DNA of 64,000 bases. It comes from Corynebacterium sp. HMSC074A01 (GTDB lineage Bacteria > Actinomycetota > Actinomycetes > Mycobacteriales > Mycobacteriaceae). The notes below the pieces were generated by a model. That model did not search any database. It worked only from the letters and a program-made list of their open reading frames with translations, and had not been told where the DNA came from. Shown here one piece after another: positions 44,800 through 54,352 of the stretch; positions within the stretch are counted from its first letter, which is position 1, and each line of letters starts with the position of its first letter. The translations under genes and the position numbers were made by a program. The DNA is taken from contig NZ_KV825608.1 of the NCBI RefSeq assembly GCF_001831515.1, positions 77,309-141,308 of the forward strand, read 5' to 3'.

Positions 44800-46098
44800 G
44801 TCGCCCTCAGGCTTTGTGGCTTCAGGGGCCGGATGCTTCTCGACGCCACGTGCACGCACCCACGCCACACACCACACCAACAGCGCGATCACGGCCACCC
44901 ACGCGAACATGAGCCCGCCGAGCATCCAGTAGGTCGGCCCAACCATGCCGTACGCGCCCGCCACACCGGAGGCCAGCGCGCCGAGGACGAGTCCGTAGAT
45001 GCCGGCCCACGCCCCGATTGCGCCGGCGGTGGCCGCACTCGGGCGCACCTTCCACAGCGACGCGAGGATCACGGTCGCCGGAATCACCATCGCCACCGGC
45101 GCCCAAGCAGGCACGCTCGCGGGCACCGCGGCGAGCAGCGGCAGCGGCGGCAGCGCCACATTGCCGGTGGCGAACAGGGAGGTCGCCACGCCCGCGTACT
45201 CGAAGGCGCCGCCGAGCAGCACCGCGAGTGTGGCGATCGCCGCATTCGGCAGGTAGAGCAGGCAGACGAGCAGAAGCCAGATCCCACCTACGGCCCCGAG
45301 GTTGGGGAAGCTTCCGATCAGCTCGCCGACGCGCTGGTAATTAAACGCCAGCAGGATGAGGAACACTACCCCACCGGCGGCGAGCAGGTTGCGGGTGGCG
45401 TGTGCGGCGGTGAGCGCGGCGTCGATAAGCATTGGCGGGACGTTGGTTCTTTTCGCCAGCGCGCGCCACAGCACGGTGCGCAGACCGAAGCAGAATCCGA
45501 TGAAGTGCAGCGCGAGCGGGTAGCTCAGGGCCTGCCACGCGGGCGGGGCGCTGGTGGCGTAGACCTTCGAGGCATCCGCGACCATGAACAACGCGATGGC
45601 GGAGAGCACGAGCGGGATGGCGAGCGTGAGCCCGAGCAGCGCCCACAGGTCCAGCACGCTCACGCGGTGCTCGGTGGCCGCGCGCACTCGGGTTGCTACC
45701 AGCGCGACGACACCTACGGCAGGCAGCAGCGGGACCGCCCCCAGGGTGACCCCGTCGATGGTGGCGGGCACACCGTGGCCGACGAGCCAGAACTCGCCGA
45801 TCGTCAGCGGCAGATACGGCAGGGGCCAGCCGCCGATCAAAAGTACCGCGAAGCACACTGCGACGGCACCGAGTGCGAGCACCGCGTTCGGCACAATGGC
45901 GAACACGAAGTAGTGGCGGAGGCGCTCCTGCCAGGTCTCCGGCGCTTTCGTGTTGTCGCGCTTCTGGACGCGCGCAGCGGTTCCAGCACGCTGCAAACGT
46001 GCCTTGGAGCGGCTGCGGGCGGCGGCGCGGTCGCGGGTGCGGCCTTCGCTGCGCGCGCGTGACGACGGGGCGGACCGGGGATTCGAATTCGTGCTCAT
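44797..46098 (-). CDS. DUF6350/PerM-like multi-pass membrane protein
   Basis: 433 residues. A basic N-terminus (about 1-60, many Arg/Ala) precedes ten or so helices. It lies directly upstream of purN, as does PerM (Rv0955) in mycobacteria, a membrane protein implicated in cell division and persistence. Similarity is by topology and context rather than a motif. It starts at ATG 46098; TTG 46104 is possible. Confidence 0.72.
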   Translation of the reverse strand: MSTNSNPRSAPSSRARSEGRTRDRAAARSRSKARLQRAGTAARVQKRDNTKAPETWQERLRHYFVFAIVPNAVLALGAVAVCFAVLLIGGWPLPYLPLTIGEFWLVGHGVPATIDGVTLGAVPLLPAVGVVALVATRVRAATEHRVSVLDLWALLGLTLAIPLVLSAIALFMVADASKVYATSAPPAWQALSYPLALHFIGFCFGLRTVLWRALAKRTNVPPMLIDAALTAAHATRNLLAAGGVVFLILLAFNYQRVGELIGSFPNLGAVGGIWLLLVCLLYLPNAAIATLAVLLGGAFEYAGVATSLFATGNVALPPLPLLAAVPASVPAWAPVAMVIPATVILASLWKVRPSAATAGAIGAWAGIYGLVLGALASGVAGAYGMVGPTYWMLGGLMFAWVAVIALLVWCVAWVRARGVEKHPAPEATKPEGD

Positions 46099-46326
46099 CG
46101 TCAACTAACTCTGCCACCTCTCCCCTTATCGCCTGAACTACAACACTCCACCGGCCCGCTACACCCGGATGTGTAACGAAAAGTGAGGTGGGCAACGATT
46201 AAGAATTTTTTGAGGAATCCAGTTGCCTTACCGAGACCAATTCGTTACAGTAACCACTCGTAGATAACAGGAAGGTTACAATCCGGGGCCGCCAAGGTCA
46301 CGGAGTCGGATTTTCTAAGGGGACCT

Positions 46327-47055
46327 ATGTTCAAGGCATCGAAGCAGGGCGGCAAGCACCGGAAGCAGTCTCCCAATAAGGGCCGCGTCGCCATGGTAGC
46401 CGTGGCAACTGGTGCAGTCTCCACCGCCGGCCTGAGCGGTGCCACAGCAGCAACGCTCGCCTCCGAGGACACCACTGCAAACGACGCGAACGTCACCCTG
46501 GCGGCAGACACCGACCAGCTGGTCGCCGATGCAACCTCCGCCCTGGAGTCCGCCCCACAGATCCTGGCGATTGCCGAGTACAAGCCGGTAGTCAACCTGG
46601 CCGACCAGCTGGACAAGGCAGTCGCCCACTCCGACGAGGTAGCGAAGGCCGACGAGGCCGCTCGCGCACCGCAGGTCGCTCGCCCGGCCGAGGGTGCTTT
46701 CACCTCCGGCTTCGGCCCGCGCTGGGGCTCCTTCCACTACGGCGTCGACATTGCAAACGCCCCCGGCACCCCGATCCTGGCTGTCATGGACGGCACCGTC
46801 ATCGACTCCGGCCCGGCACAGGGCTTCGGCAACTGGATCCGGATCAAGCACGACGACGGCGCTATCTCCGTCTACGGCCACATGCAGAGCCTCGACGTTG
46901 CCGTCGGCGAGCGCGTGACCGCCGGCCAGAAGATCGCCGGCATGGGCAACCTCGGCTTCTCCACGGGTTCCCACCTGCACTTTGAGATTTACCCGGACGG
47001 CAACACCCGGGTCGACCCGGCCCCGTGGCTGGCGCAGCGCGGCATCCAGCTCTAG
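46327..47055 (+). CDS. M23 family metallopeptidase (first of a tandem pair)
   Basis: 242 residues. A long basic N-region and hydrophobic stretch (MVAVATGAVSTAGLSGATAAT) form the signal peptide. A helical linker (about 50-115) and a C-terminal LytM domain (about 120-242) follow, with zinc ligands in HYGVD (His, Asp) and HLHFE (His). It is expected to cut peptidoglycan cross-bridges, typically in daughter-cell separation. The 228-bp upstream gap has a GTTAC-A-GTAAC inverted repeat (46244-46254). A terminator follows at 47073. Confidence 0.88.
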   Translation: MFKASKQGGKHRKQSPNKGRVAMVAVATGAVSTAGLSGATAATLASEDTTANDANVTLAADTDQLVADATSALESAPQILAIAEYKPVVNLADQLDKAVAHSDEVAKADEAARAPQVARPAEGAFTSGFGPRWGSFHYGVDIANAPGTPILAVMDGTVIDSGPAQGFGNWIRIKHDDGAISVYGHMQSLDVAVGERVTAGQKIAGMGNLGFSTGSHLHFEIYPDGNTRVDPAPWLAQRGIQL

Positions 47056-47072
47056 GATAAGGCGTTTCTTTT

Positions 47073-47103
47073 CGCCCCGGCACTGTTGTGTCGGGGCGTT
47101 TTT
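47073..47103 (+). terminator. terminator between the two M23 genes
   Basis: CGCCCCGGCAC-tgtt-GTGTCGGGGCG followed by five T. It separates the two endopeptidase genes into distinct units. Confidence 0.85.
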
Positions 47104-47310
47104 GCGTCTCATGCCGGTGACGCACCACCCCCGAGCACCCGTCACATTAATAACAAATTTCACTTCAGCAACAGCGCGCTGGCCTGCACCAACGGTGGAG
47201 AATGACACACCTTTTCGACAAAAGCGCACGTCAAGGCGTTGCTTGGGCGGCAAATGCGCGCTAGATTCTAACGCGGTATTCGCTTTCCTAAAAGAAAAGG
47301 TTTGGAGCAC

Positions 47311-48003
47311 ATGCATCGTCGCCTGCTTCCCGCGGTCCTTGCCGCGGCGCTTGCGTTTTCCGCCACGCCGGCCATCGCGGCCCCAGCGTTCACGCTCAAC
47401 GGCGCACCCATCGCCACCCAGCAGGAGGCAGTGCAGCACCTCGCTTCCGCCGCCGACTCTATCCTGAAAGACGGCGCGACGCTGACCGTGGGCGACTACA
47501 GCATCGTCTACGACCCCCGCGCCCTCGGCCAGGAGATCAGCAGCCAGTTCACCCCCGACGCCGGCACCAGCAACGGTGGAGTGACCATGCAGCGCGGCCG
47601 CACCGCCGACGGCCGCACCGTGGTCACCCCGACGACGGGTACCTTTACGTCCGGCTACGGCCAGCGCTGGGGCGCGATGCACCGCGGCATCGACATCGCC
47701 AACAGCCTCGGCACCCCGATCTACTCCGTCATGGACGGCACGGTCATCAACGCTGGACCCGCCCAGGGCTTCGGCAACTGGGTCGTGATCCAGCACGACG
47801 GCGGCGAGGTCTCCGTCTACGGCCACATGGCGCACTACAACGTTTCCGTTGGCCAACGCGTCCGTGCCGGCGAGCAGATCGCCCAGATCGGCAATGAGGG
47901 TCAGTCCACCGGCCCGCACCTCCACTTTGAGATCAAGCCGGACGGTGTCAATCAGGTCGACCCGGTGCCCTGGTTCGCGCAGCAGGGCATCCGCATCGCC
48001 TAA
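47311..48003 (+). CDS. M23 family metallopeptidase (second of the pair)
   Basis: 230 residues from ATG 47311 (AAAGG 10 bases upstream; TTG 47302 would precede the signal peptide by three residues). The signal peptide ends ATPAIAAPA. The LytM domain (about 110-230) has zinc ligands in HRGIDIAN and HLHFE. Its LytM domain is closely similar to the preceding gene (SVMDGTVINAGPAQGFGNW versus AVMDGTVIDSGPAQGFGNW), so the pair probably arose by tandem duplication, while the linkers differ. Confidence 0.88.
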   Translation: MHRRLLPAVLAAALAFSATPAIAAPAFTLNGAPIATQQEAVQHLASAADSILKDGATLTVGDYSIVYDPRALGQEISSQFTPDAGTSNGGVTMQRGRTADGRTVVTPTTGTFTSGYGQRWGAMHRGIDIANSLGTPIYSVMDGTVINAGPAQGFGNWVVIQHDGGEVSVYGHMAHYNVSVGQRVRAGEQIAQIGNEGQSTGPHLHFEIKPDGVNQVDPVPWFAQQGIRIA

Positions 48004-48020
48004 GAAGCCGCTTAAAGCCG

Positions 48021-50339
48021 CTAGAGCTTCTCCATCGGCACCCCACCGATGAGCATGAGCCGCACGGTGCCGGATGAGCCGAAATCCACCGTCACCGTCT
48101 CGCGTACACCGGACCCCTCCACGGTGAGCACGGTGCCAAGTCCGTACTTCGCGTGGTTGACGCGGTCGCCGGCTGCGAGGTCGAGGTGCTTGTTCACCCG
48201 CACCCCGCCGCCGCGGCCGGTACTCGGGCGACGGTGGGTGCGTTGCCCGCCGAGCGGGGCGGGCTGGCCCCATGCATCGGTGCTGCCGGCAGGCTCGGTC
48301 CTGCGCCAGTCGATGAGGTCCTCCGGGACCTCTGCGAGGAAGCGACTGGCGGGATTGGTCACCGGGTTGCCCCAGGAGGAGCGCAACATCGCGCGGGTCA
48401 AATACAGCCGCTGCTTGGCGCGAGTAATACCCACGTACGCCAGGCGACGCTCCTCGGCGAGCTCGTCCGGGTCACCCAGGGCGCGCAGGTGCGGGAACTG
48501 CCCGTCCTCCCAGCCGGTGACAAACACGGTGGGAAACTCCAGCCCCTTGGCGGTGTGCAGGGTCATCATTGTCACCACGCCCTGCTCGTTGTCCGGCAGC
48601 TGATCCGCGTCTGCGACAAGCGAGACTTTCTCCAGGAAGGCCTGCAGGGAGCCTGGGGCCGGCTCGCCCTCCTCCATGACGGAGTCCAGCTCCTCGTCCG
48701 TCATGTAGGCGATTTGGTTCGCGGCCTCGGAGGAGAACTCGCGCGCCACGGAGACCAGCTCGTTCAGGTTGTCCAGGCGCGCCCCGTCCTGCGGGTCGTT
48801 CGAGGCTTCCAGCTGCTCGCGGTAGCCGGTCGCGTCCAGGATTCGGGAGACGAGCTGACCGAGGTCCGGCATGCCGGTGACCTCGTTGCGCATTTCGGGC
48901 ATTTCTTTGCGCAGCCCGTCCATCAGCTCCACAAAGCCGGCGATGGCGTTCTTGCCGCGGGATGCGAGCATGTCGACCTTGCCCGCCGCGGCGTCGATAA
49001 GCGCCTGCCCAAAGCTGATCCCCTGGTTCTCCGCGTGCAGCGCGACCATGGCCTGCGCCTTGTCGCCGATGGCGCGCTTGGGCACGTTGACGATGCGGCG
49101 CAGGCTCACCGTGTCATCCGGGTTGTCCAGCACCTTCATATAGGCGACGATGTCGCGGATCTCGCGGCGCTCGTAGAAGCGCGTGCCACCGACAACCTTG
49201 TACGGGATACCGGAGCGGATGAAGATGTCCTCCAGCGCGCGGGAGGCGTTGTTGGTGCGGTACATCACCGCCATGTCCGAGTACGGCACGCCTCTGTCGG
49301 CGAGCTCGTCGATCTCGGCGGCGATGAAGCGGGCCTCGTCGTGCTCATTGTCTGCGACGAACCCGATGATCTTCTCGCCCGCGCCGTGGTCCGTCCACAG
49401 CTTCTTCGGCCGGCGGCCCTCGTTCTGCGCGATCACGGCGTTGGCCGCGTTCAGGATGTTCTGGGTGGAGCGGTAGTTCTGCTCCAGCAGGATGGTGCGG
49501 GCGTTGGGGTAATCACGCTCGAACTCCTCAATGTTGCGGATCGTCGCACCGCGGAAGGCGTAGATGGACTGGTCCGAGTCGCCCACCACGGCCAGCTCGG
49601 GCGCGTCCGGGCCAGTGCCGACGAGCGTGTGGATGAGCTCGTACTGCGCGTGGTTCGTGTCCTGGTACTCGTCCACCAGCACGTGGCGGAAGCGGCGGCG
49701 GTAATACTCGGTGACCTGCGGGTGCTCTTTAAAGATGCGCACGACCTCGCCCACCAGGTCGTCGAAGTCGAGCGCGTTGGACTGGCGCAGCCGCCGCTGG
49801 TACTCGGCGAATACCTTCGCCACCGTGGTCTCAAAGGGGTTGCGGGTTTGCTCCGCCTTCGCCAGCGCCTCGTCCGGGTCGATCAGCTCGTTCTTTAAAT
49901 TGGAGATGGCATTCGCCAGTGTGCGCGCCGAGAACTTCTTCAAATCGAGGCTGAAGTCCTTGGCAATCATGGAGAGCAGGCGGCGCGAATCGTCCGCGTC
50001 GTAGATGGTGAAGTTCGTGTTTAGCCCCGGCACGAGCTGCGCCTGCTGGCGCAGGATACGCACGCACACGGAGTGGAAGGTGGCCACCCACATCCGCTCC
50101 GATTCCGGCCCGACGAGCTGGGCCACGCGCTCCTTCATCTCGGCGGCGGTCTTGTTAGTAAAGGTAATGGCGAGGATCTGCCACGGTGCCACCCCGCGCT
50201 GTTGTAAAAGGTAGGCAATACGGCGGGTGAGCACCGCGGTCTTGCCGGAGCCTGCGCCGGCGACGATGAGCAGCGGGGAGCCTTCGTGCTGCACGGCAGC
50301 CTGCTGCTGGGGGTTGAGTCCTAAGGTGAGATCAGTCAT
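48021..50339 (-). CDS. uvrD: UvrD/PcrA family DNA helicase
   Basis: 772 residues, superfamily 1. Walker A AGAGSGKTAVLTRRIAYLL, motif II VDEYQDTNHAQY, GDSDQSIYAFRGA, LEQNYRST, and motifs V/VI (TMMTLHTAKGLEF, YVGITRAKQRLYL) are all present. The C-terminal tail ends with a Tudor-like region (GDRVNHAKYGLGTVL) typical of PcrA/UvrD and used to bind RNA polymerase. I start at ATG 50339, with TACCCT 7 bases upstream. It unwinds DNA in excision repair and displaces recombinase or stalled polymerase. Confidence 0.95.
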   Translation of the reverse strand: MTDLTLGLNPQQQAAVQHEGSPLLIVAGAGSGKTAVLTRRIAYLLQQRGVAPWQILAITFTNKTAAEMKERVAQLVGPESERMWVATFHSVCVRILRQQAQLVPGLNTNFTIYDADDSRRLLSMIAKDFSLDLKKFSARTLANAISNLKNELIDPDEALAKAEQTRNPFETTVAKVFAEYQRRLRQSNALDFDDLVGEVVRIFKEHPQVTEYYRRRFRHVLVDEYQDTNHAQYELIHTLVGTGPDAPELAVVGDSDQSIYAFRGATIRNIEEFERDYPNARTILLEQNYRSTQNILNAANAVIAQNEGRRPKKLWTDHGAGEKIIGFVADNEHDEARFIAAEIDELADRGVPYSDMAVMYRTNNASRALEDIFIRSGIPYKVVGGTRFYERREIRDIVAYMKVLDNPDDTVSLRRIVNVPKRAIGDKAQAMVALHAENQGISFGQALIDAAAGKVDMLASRGKNAIAGFVELMDGLRKEMPEMRNEVTGMPDLGQLVSRILDATGYREQLEASNDPQDGARLDNLNELVSVAREFSSEAANQIAYMTDEELDSVMEEGEPAPGSLQAFLEKVSLVADADQLPDNEQGVVTMMTLHTAKGLEFPTVFVTGWEDGQFPHLRALGDPDELAEERRLAYVGITRAKQRLYLTRAMLRSSWGNPVTNPASRFLAEVPEDLIDWRRTEPAGSTDAWGQPAPLGGQRTHRRPSTGRGGGVRVNKHLDLAAGDRVNHAKYGLGTVLTVEGSGVRETVTVDFGSSGTVRLMLIGGVPMEKL

Positions 50340-50440
50340 GCACCTCAGGGTACCCACCGCCTACAACATCGCCTGACGGTTGTTCGAACATCCTGGTTGG
50401 ATTGGCTTGCTTAGGCCCCGTGGCATAATGCAAGACCATG
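50337..50440. promoter_or_regulatory. divergent promoter region uvrD/chorismate mutase
   Basis: TACCCT (minus, 50352-50347) is 7 bases from the uvrD ATG. CATAAT (50424-50429) is 8 bases from the ATG at 50438. A TGTTCGAACA palindrome lies at 50381-50390 between them. Confidence 0.45.
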
Positions 50441-50731
50441 AGCGATTTTGCAATCCGCATGCCCTCCGGCACCGACGACCCCCTCTCGGACGCGGAGATT
50501 CAGCAGTACCGCAAGGAGATCGACCGGCTCGACCGGGTCATCCTGGATGCGGTGAAACGCCGTGCGGAAGTCTCCCGCGCGATCGGTAAAACCCGGATGG
50601 GGTCAGGCGGCACCAAGCTGGTACACACCCGCGAGGTCGCCATCATCAACCAGTTCCGCGACGAGCTCGGTGAGGAAGGCCCGGCGCTCGCCAACATCCT
50701 GCTGCGGCTCGGCCGCGGCAAGCTGGGCTAG
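50438..50731 (+). CDS. chorismate mutase, AroQ type
   Basis: 97 residues. The helical core is YRKEIDRLDRVILDAVKRRAEVSRAIGKTR (equivalents of Arg and Lys active-site residues), followed by VHTREVAIINQF. It converts chorismate to prephenate for Phe/Tyr synthesis; actinobacterial short AroQ enzymes are active only in complex with DAHP synthase. CATAAT at leaderless distance supports ATG 50438. Confidence 0.9.
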   Translation: MSDFAIRMPSGTDDPLSDAEIQQYRKEIDRLDRVILDAVKRRAEVSRAIGKTRMGSGGTKLVHTREVAIINQFRDELGEEGPALANILLRLGRGKLG

Positions 50732-50737
50732 CCCTAG

Positions 50738-51061
50738 CTAGTCGCGCTCGAGCGAGTCGAGCACGACGTCAAACTCGAGCAGCTCCGCCTTCTGCGAGAC
50801 GGGCTTCTTCGGTGCCTCGCCGGAATCGCCGTGGGCGTGCGCGGCCTGGCCGGCACCCTCCCACCAGGCCTGGTAGGCAGCTTCGTCGGCCCAGCGGGTG
50901 ACCACAAAGTAACGGTCCTCGCCCTTGGTCGGACGCAGCAGCTGGAAGCCTTCGAAGCCGGGCTGGGAGTCGATGGCGTGCTTGCGTGCGGAAAAGCGGC
51001 GCTCCAATTCTTCGCCAGCACCTTCGGGGACAGTAATTGCGTTGATCTTCACAATGCTCAT
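50738..51061 (-). CDS. heme-degrading monooxygenase, MhuD/IsdG-like
   Basis: 107 residues, MSIVKINAITVPEGAGEELERRF..., followed by HAIDSQPGFEGFQLLRPTKGEDRYFVVTRW. This is the ABM fold, and the GFQLLRPTKGEDRYFVVT block matches mycobacterial MhuD, which opens heme to release iron. A heme-ligand His is expected in the AHAHGDS region. I start at ATG 51061, supported by CATAAT 7 bases upstream; the long frame upstream is antisense to pgi. Many corynebacteria instead rely on HmuO-type heme oxygenase. Confidence 0.85.
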   Translation of the reverse strand: MSIVKINAITVPEGAGEELERRFSARKHAIDSQPGFEGFQLLRPTKGEDRYFVVTRWADEAAYQAWWEGAGQAAHAHGDSGEAPKKPVSQKAELLEFDVVLDSLERD

Positions 51062-51074
51062 GGGCCCCATTATG
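51059..51074 (-). promoter_or_regulatory. leaderless promoter of the MhuD-like gene
   Basis: CATAAT (minus, 51074-51069) ends 7 bases before ATG 51061. Confidence 0.45.
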
Positions 51075-51149
51075 CACATTGCGGGCGACTTGGTGGCGGG
51101 TTTTTGACTACCGTGGGGCGTATCCGATCCGATCTTTGCTGGAGGAATG

Positions 51150-52787
51150 ATGACCGACATTACGTCCACGTCTGCCTGGAAGAACCTGGAACAACTGCAC
51201 GCCGAGAAGTCGCAGACCACGCTGCGTGACCTCTTCGCGGCCGACAGCGAGCGCGCTGACGCGTTCAGCTTCTCAGCGGCCGGGTTGCATGTGGACATGT
51301 CCAAGCAGCTTATCGACGCCGACGTGCTCGAAGCCCTCACCCAACTCGCCGACGAGGCGGGCCTGGCGGAGAAGATCGAAGCGATGTTTGGCGGTGCCCA
51401 CATCAACAACACCGAGGACCGCGCCGTGCTCCACACCGCGCTGCGCCTGCCGGCGGAAAAGGACCTCGAGGTCGACGGCCAGGACGTGGCTGCCGACGTG
51501 CACGAGGTGCTGGGCCGGATGCGCGATTTCGCCTCCGCACTGCGCTCCGGCGAGTGGCTGGGGCACACCGGCCGCACGATCAAGAAGGTGGTCAACATCG
51601 GCATCGGCGGCTCCGATCTGGGCCCAGCAATGGCCACGAAGGCGCTGCGCGCGTATGCCACCGCCGGGATCACCGCCGAGTTCGTCTCCAACGTCGACCC
51701 GGCAGACATAGCTGCGGTGCTGGACCGCTGCAACGCCGAGGAGACGCTGTTCATCATCGCCTCCAAGACTTTTACCACCCAGGAGACGCTGACGAACGCG
51801 CACGCCGCGAAGCGCTGGCTGCTCGAACAGTTCGACGGCGACGAGTCTGCGATTGCCAAGCACTTCGTCGCGGTCTCCACCAACGAGGAGAAGGTGGCCG
51901 AGTTCGGCATCGACACGGACAACATGTTCGGCTTCTGGGACTGGGTCGGTGGTCGCTACTCCATGGACTCCGCGATTGGTTTGAGTCTCATGGCCGTGAT
52001 CGGCCCGCTGGACTTCATGCGCATGCTCGAGGGCTTCCACGCGATGGACGAGCACTTCCGTACCACCGAGTTCTCCCGCAATGTCCCGGTGCTGATGGGG
52101 CTGTTGAACGTGTGGTACCGCAACTTCTTTGACGTGCAGACCCACGCGGTGCTGCCGTACTCGGAGGACCTCTCGCGCTTCCCTGCTTACCTGCAGCAGC
52201 TGACCATGGAGTCCAACGGCAAGTCCGTGCGCCACGACGGCACCCCCGTCACCTACGACACCGGCGAGATCTACTGGGGCGAGCCGGGCACGAACGGCCA
52301 GCACGCCTTCTTCCAGCTGCTCCACCAGGGCACCACCATGGTCCCGGCGGACTTCATCGGCTTCGCTCGCCCCAAGGAGGACTTCCCCACCGCTGATGGC
52401 ACCGGCTCCATGCACGACCTGCTCATGGGCAATTTCTTCGCCCAGACGAAGGTGCTCGCCTTTGGCAAGGATCAGCAGACGATCGAGGCGGAAGGTGTCA
52501 GCAGCGAGCTGGCCCCGCACAAGGTCATGCCGGGCAACCGCCCGACCACCACGATCCTGGCCGAGGAGCTTACGCCCTACACTCTGGGCGCGCTCGTCGC
52601 GCTCTACGAGCACATCGTGTTTACCGAGGGCGTGATCTGGGATATCAACTCCTTCGACCAGTGGGGCGTGGAGCTGGGCAAGCAGCAGGCCAACGACCTG
52701 GCCGCCGCGGTCGCGGGTGCCCAGGCCCCGGACACAGGCGACGCTTCCACCGACGCGCTGATTACCTGGTACCGGAGCAAGAAGTAG
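51150..52787 (+). CDS. pgi: glucose-6-phosphate isomerase
   Basis: 545 residues. [17 protein letters not shown] binds the sugar phosphate, [17 protein letters not shown] follows, and the C-terminal [25 protein letters not shown] holds the PGI signature. It interconverts glucose-6-P and fructose-6-P. GGAGGA lies immediately upstream, and ATG 51150 has better spacing from it than ATG 51147. It is followed 9 bp later by the GCS2-like gene. Confidence 0.96.
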   Translation: MTDITSTSAWKNLEQLHAEKSQTTLRDLFAADSERADAFSFSAAGLHVDMSKQLIDADVLEALTQLADEAGLAEKIEAMFGGAHINNTEDRAVLHTALRLPAEKDLEVDGQDVAADVHEVLGRMRDFASALRSGEWLGHTGRTIKKVVNIGIGGSDLGPAMATKALRAYATAGITAEFVSNVDPADIAAVLDRCNAEETLFIIASKTFTTQETLTNAHAAKRWLLEQFDGDESAIAKHFVAVSTNEEKVAEFGIDTDNMFGFWDWVGGRYSMDSAIGLSLMAVIGPLDFMRMLEGFHAMDEHFRTTEFSRNVPVLMGLLNVWYRNFFDVQTHAVLPYSEDLSRFPAYLQQLTMESNGKSVRHDGTPVTYDTGEIYWGEPGTNGQHAFFQLLHQGTTMVPADFIGFARPKEDFPTADGTGSMHDLLMGNFFAQTKVLAFGKDQQTIEAEGVSSELAPHKVMPGNRPTTTILAEELTPYTLGALVALYEHIVFTEGVIWDINSFDQWGVELGKQQANDLAAAVAGAQAPDTGDASTDALITWYRSKK

Positions 52788-52796
52788 GTCACACTC

Positions 52797-54284
52797 ATGG
52801 GCGAGCAGATCTCCTCGGACTCGTACACCCCTCGCCAACGCTCGGTGTACCGCCGCCGCCTCGAGGAAGAACTCGAGGTCTTCGACCGCCACCTGCAGGA
52901 GGCGGAGTTTGTCAGCCACGGCACCATCGGGCTCGAGCTCGAGCTGAATTTGGTGGACGAGGCGATGCTCCCGCACGCCAACAACCAGGCCGTGCTGGAG
53001 CGTCTGGGCGACGAGTACCAGTCGGAGATCGGCGCCTACAACGTGGAGCTCAACCACCCGCCGCTATCGATCAACGGCGACGGGCTGATCCGGCTCGAGC
53101 GCGGCCTGAGCCAGCGCCTGGACGCGGTGCACGCCGCGGCGTCGGCAGCCGGCTCCCAGGTCGCGATGATCGGCACGCTGCCCACGATGACCTCGAAGTT
53201 CCTCCAGGAAACCGAGTGGATGACCCCGGAGAACCGCTACGCGGGCCTGAGCAAGTCCATCATGGACACCCGCGGCGAGCTCGTCCACCTCAACCTGTGG
53301 CGCGAGGAGCGCTACCGCCACGATTTCGAGGACATCGCCACCGAGTCCACCTGCACATCGATTCAGCTGCACCTGCAGGTCGCGCCCGACCGCTTCGCCA
53401 ACGCGTGGAACGCCTCCCAGGCGATCGCCGGGGTGCAGGCGGCGCTGAGCGCGAACTCGCCGCTGTTTATGGGGCATCGCCTGTGGCACGAGTCGCGCAT
53501 CCCGGTGTTCCAGCAGTCCATCGATACCCGCACCCAGGAGCTGATCAACCAGGGCGTGCGCCCGCGCGTCTGGTTCGGCGAGCGCTGGATCACGAGCGTC
53601 TTCGACCTCTTCGAGGAAAACGTGCGCTACTTCTCCCCGCTCATCCCGGAGGGCCGCGTGCAGGCAGGCGCGCCGTTCATGAAGGGCGAGAGCCCCGGCC
53701 TGCATTATCTCAACCTGCACAACGGCACGATCTGGCGCTGGAACCGGCCGATCTACGATCCGAACACGGAGCTCTCCCACATCCGTGTGGAGAACCGCCT
53801 GCTGCCCGCGGGTCCCACGGTCAAGGACATCATCGCGGACGCCGCCTTCTACTACGGCATGGTCAAAGCGCTCAGCGAGCAGACCCGCCCCGTCTGGTCG
53901 CGCCTCAGCTTTGCCGAGGCCGAGCACAACTTCCACGAGGGCGCGCGCCACGGGCTGACCGCGCAGCTGCAGTGGCCCACGCTCGGCACCATCGACGTCA
54001 CCGAACTCGTCACCGACCACCTCCTACCCATGGCGCACGAGGGCTTGGCGCTTCTCGACGTCGACCCGGCCCTCGCCGACGAGTACCTCGGCATCATCGA
54101 ACACCGCGCACGCACCCGACAAAACGGGGCGATGTGGCAGCTCAACGCGCTCAACGCTCTTGCGCCCCAATCACGCCCGGCAACCAAGGAGCGCGGAGAG
54201 GCGCTGGCGCGCATGCTCAGGCAATACATAGCAAATCAGCAGTCCGGCGCGCCCGTGCACACTTGGTCTCTCGAGGTTCAGTAA
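52797..54284 (+). CDS. GCS2-type carboxylate-amine ligase (glutamate-cysteine ligase family)
   Basis: 495 residues. GTIGLELELNLVDE at about 42-55 is the metal/ATP-binding Glu-rich strand. IGAYNVELNHPPLSING, NRYAGLSKSIMDTRGEL and the later HIRVENRLLPAGPTVKDIIAD are characteristic of the long actinobacterial GCS2 proteins. Corynebacteria make mycothiol rather than glutathione, so the true substrate may be another amine. It lies 9 bp after pgi and precedes dedA by 68 bp. Confidence 0.82.
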   Translation: MGEQISSDSYTPRQRSVYRRRLEEELEVFDRHLQEAEFVSHGTIGLELELNLVDEAMLPHANNQAVLERLGDEYQSEIGAYNVELNHPPLSINGDGLIRLERGLSQRLDAVHAAASAAGSQVAMIGTLPTMTSKFLQETEWMTPENRYAGLSKSIMDTRGELVHLNLWREERYRHDFEDIATESTCTSIQLHLQVAPDRFANAWNASQAIAGVQAALSANSPLFMGHRLWHESRIPVFQQSIDTRTQELINQGVRPRVWFGERWITSVFDLFEENVRYFSPLIPEGRVQAGAPFMKGESPGLHYLNLHNGTIWRWNRPIYDPNTELSHIRVENRLLPAGPTVKDIIADAAFYYGMVKALSEQTRPVWSRLSFAEAEHNFHEGARHGLTAQLQWPTLGTIDVTELVTDHLLPMAHEGLALLDVDPALADEYLGIIEHRARTRQNGAMWQLNALNALAPQSRPATKERGEALARMLRQYIANQQSGAPVHTWSLEVQ

Positions 54285-54352
54285 GGCACAATAAGCCGTT
54301 GATTTATGTAACCGTTCAACGCCGCGCGCCTTTTCGCGCATAAGGAGCATCT

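Noticed and set aside
46105..46326. c-di-AMP (ydaO) riboswitch before the M23 gene or before rpf2
   Set aside because: Riboswitches of this class precede wall hydrolase genes in some actinobacteria, but I could not find the conserved core segments in either leader, and the rpf2 gap is only about 157 bp.
46315..48273. A 652-codon minus-strand frame over the two M23 genes
   Set aside because: It is antisense to both peptidases and shows the low-complexity composition of a shadow frame; the + strand genes have clear catalytic motifs and signal peptides.
50381..50390. TGTTCGAACA as a LexA (SOS) box for uvrD
   Set aside because: The actinobacterial SOS box is CGAAC-N4-GTTCG. Here the half-sites are inverted in order and have no spacer, so it does not match.
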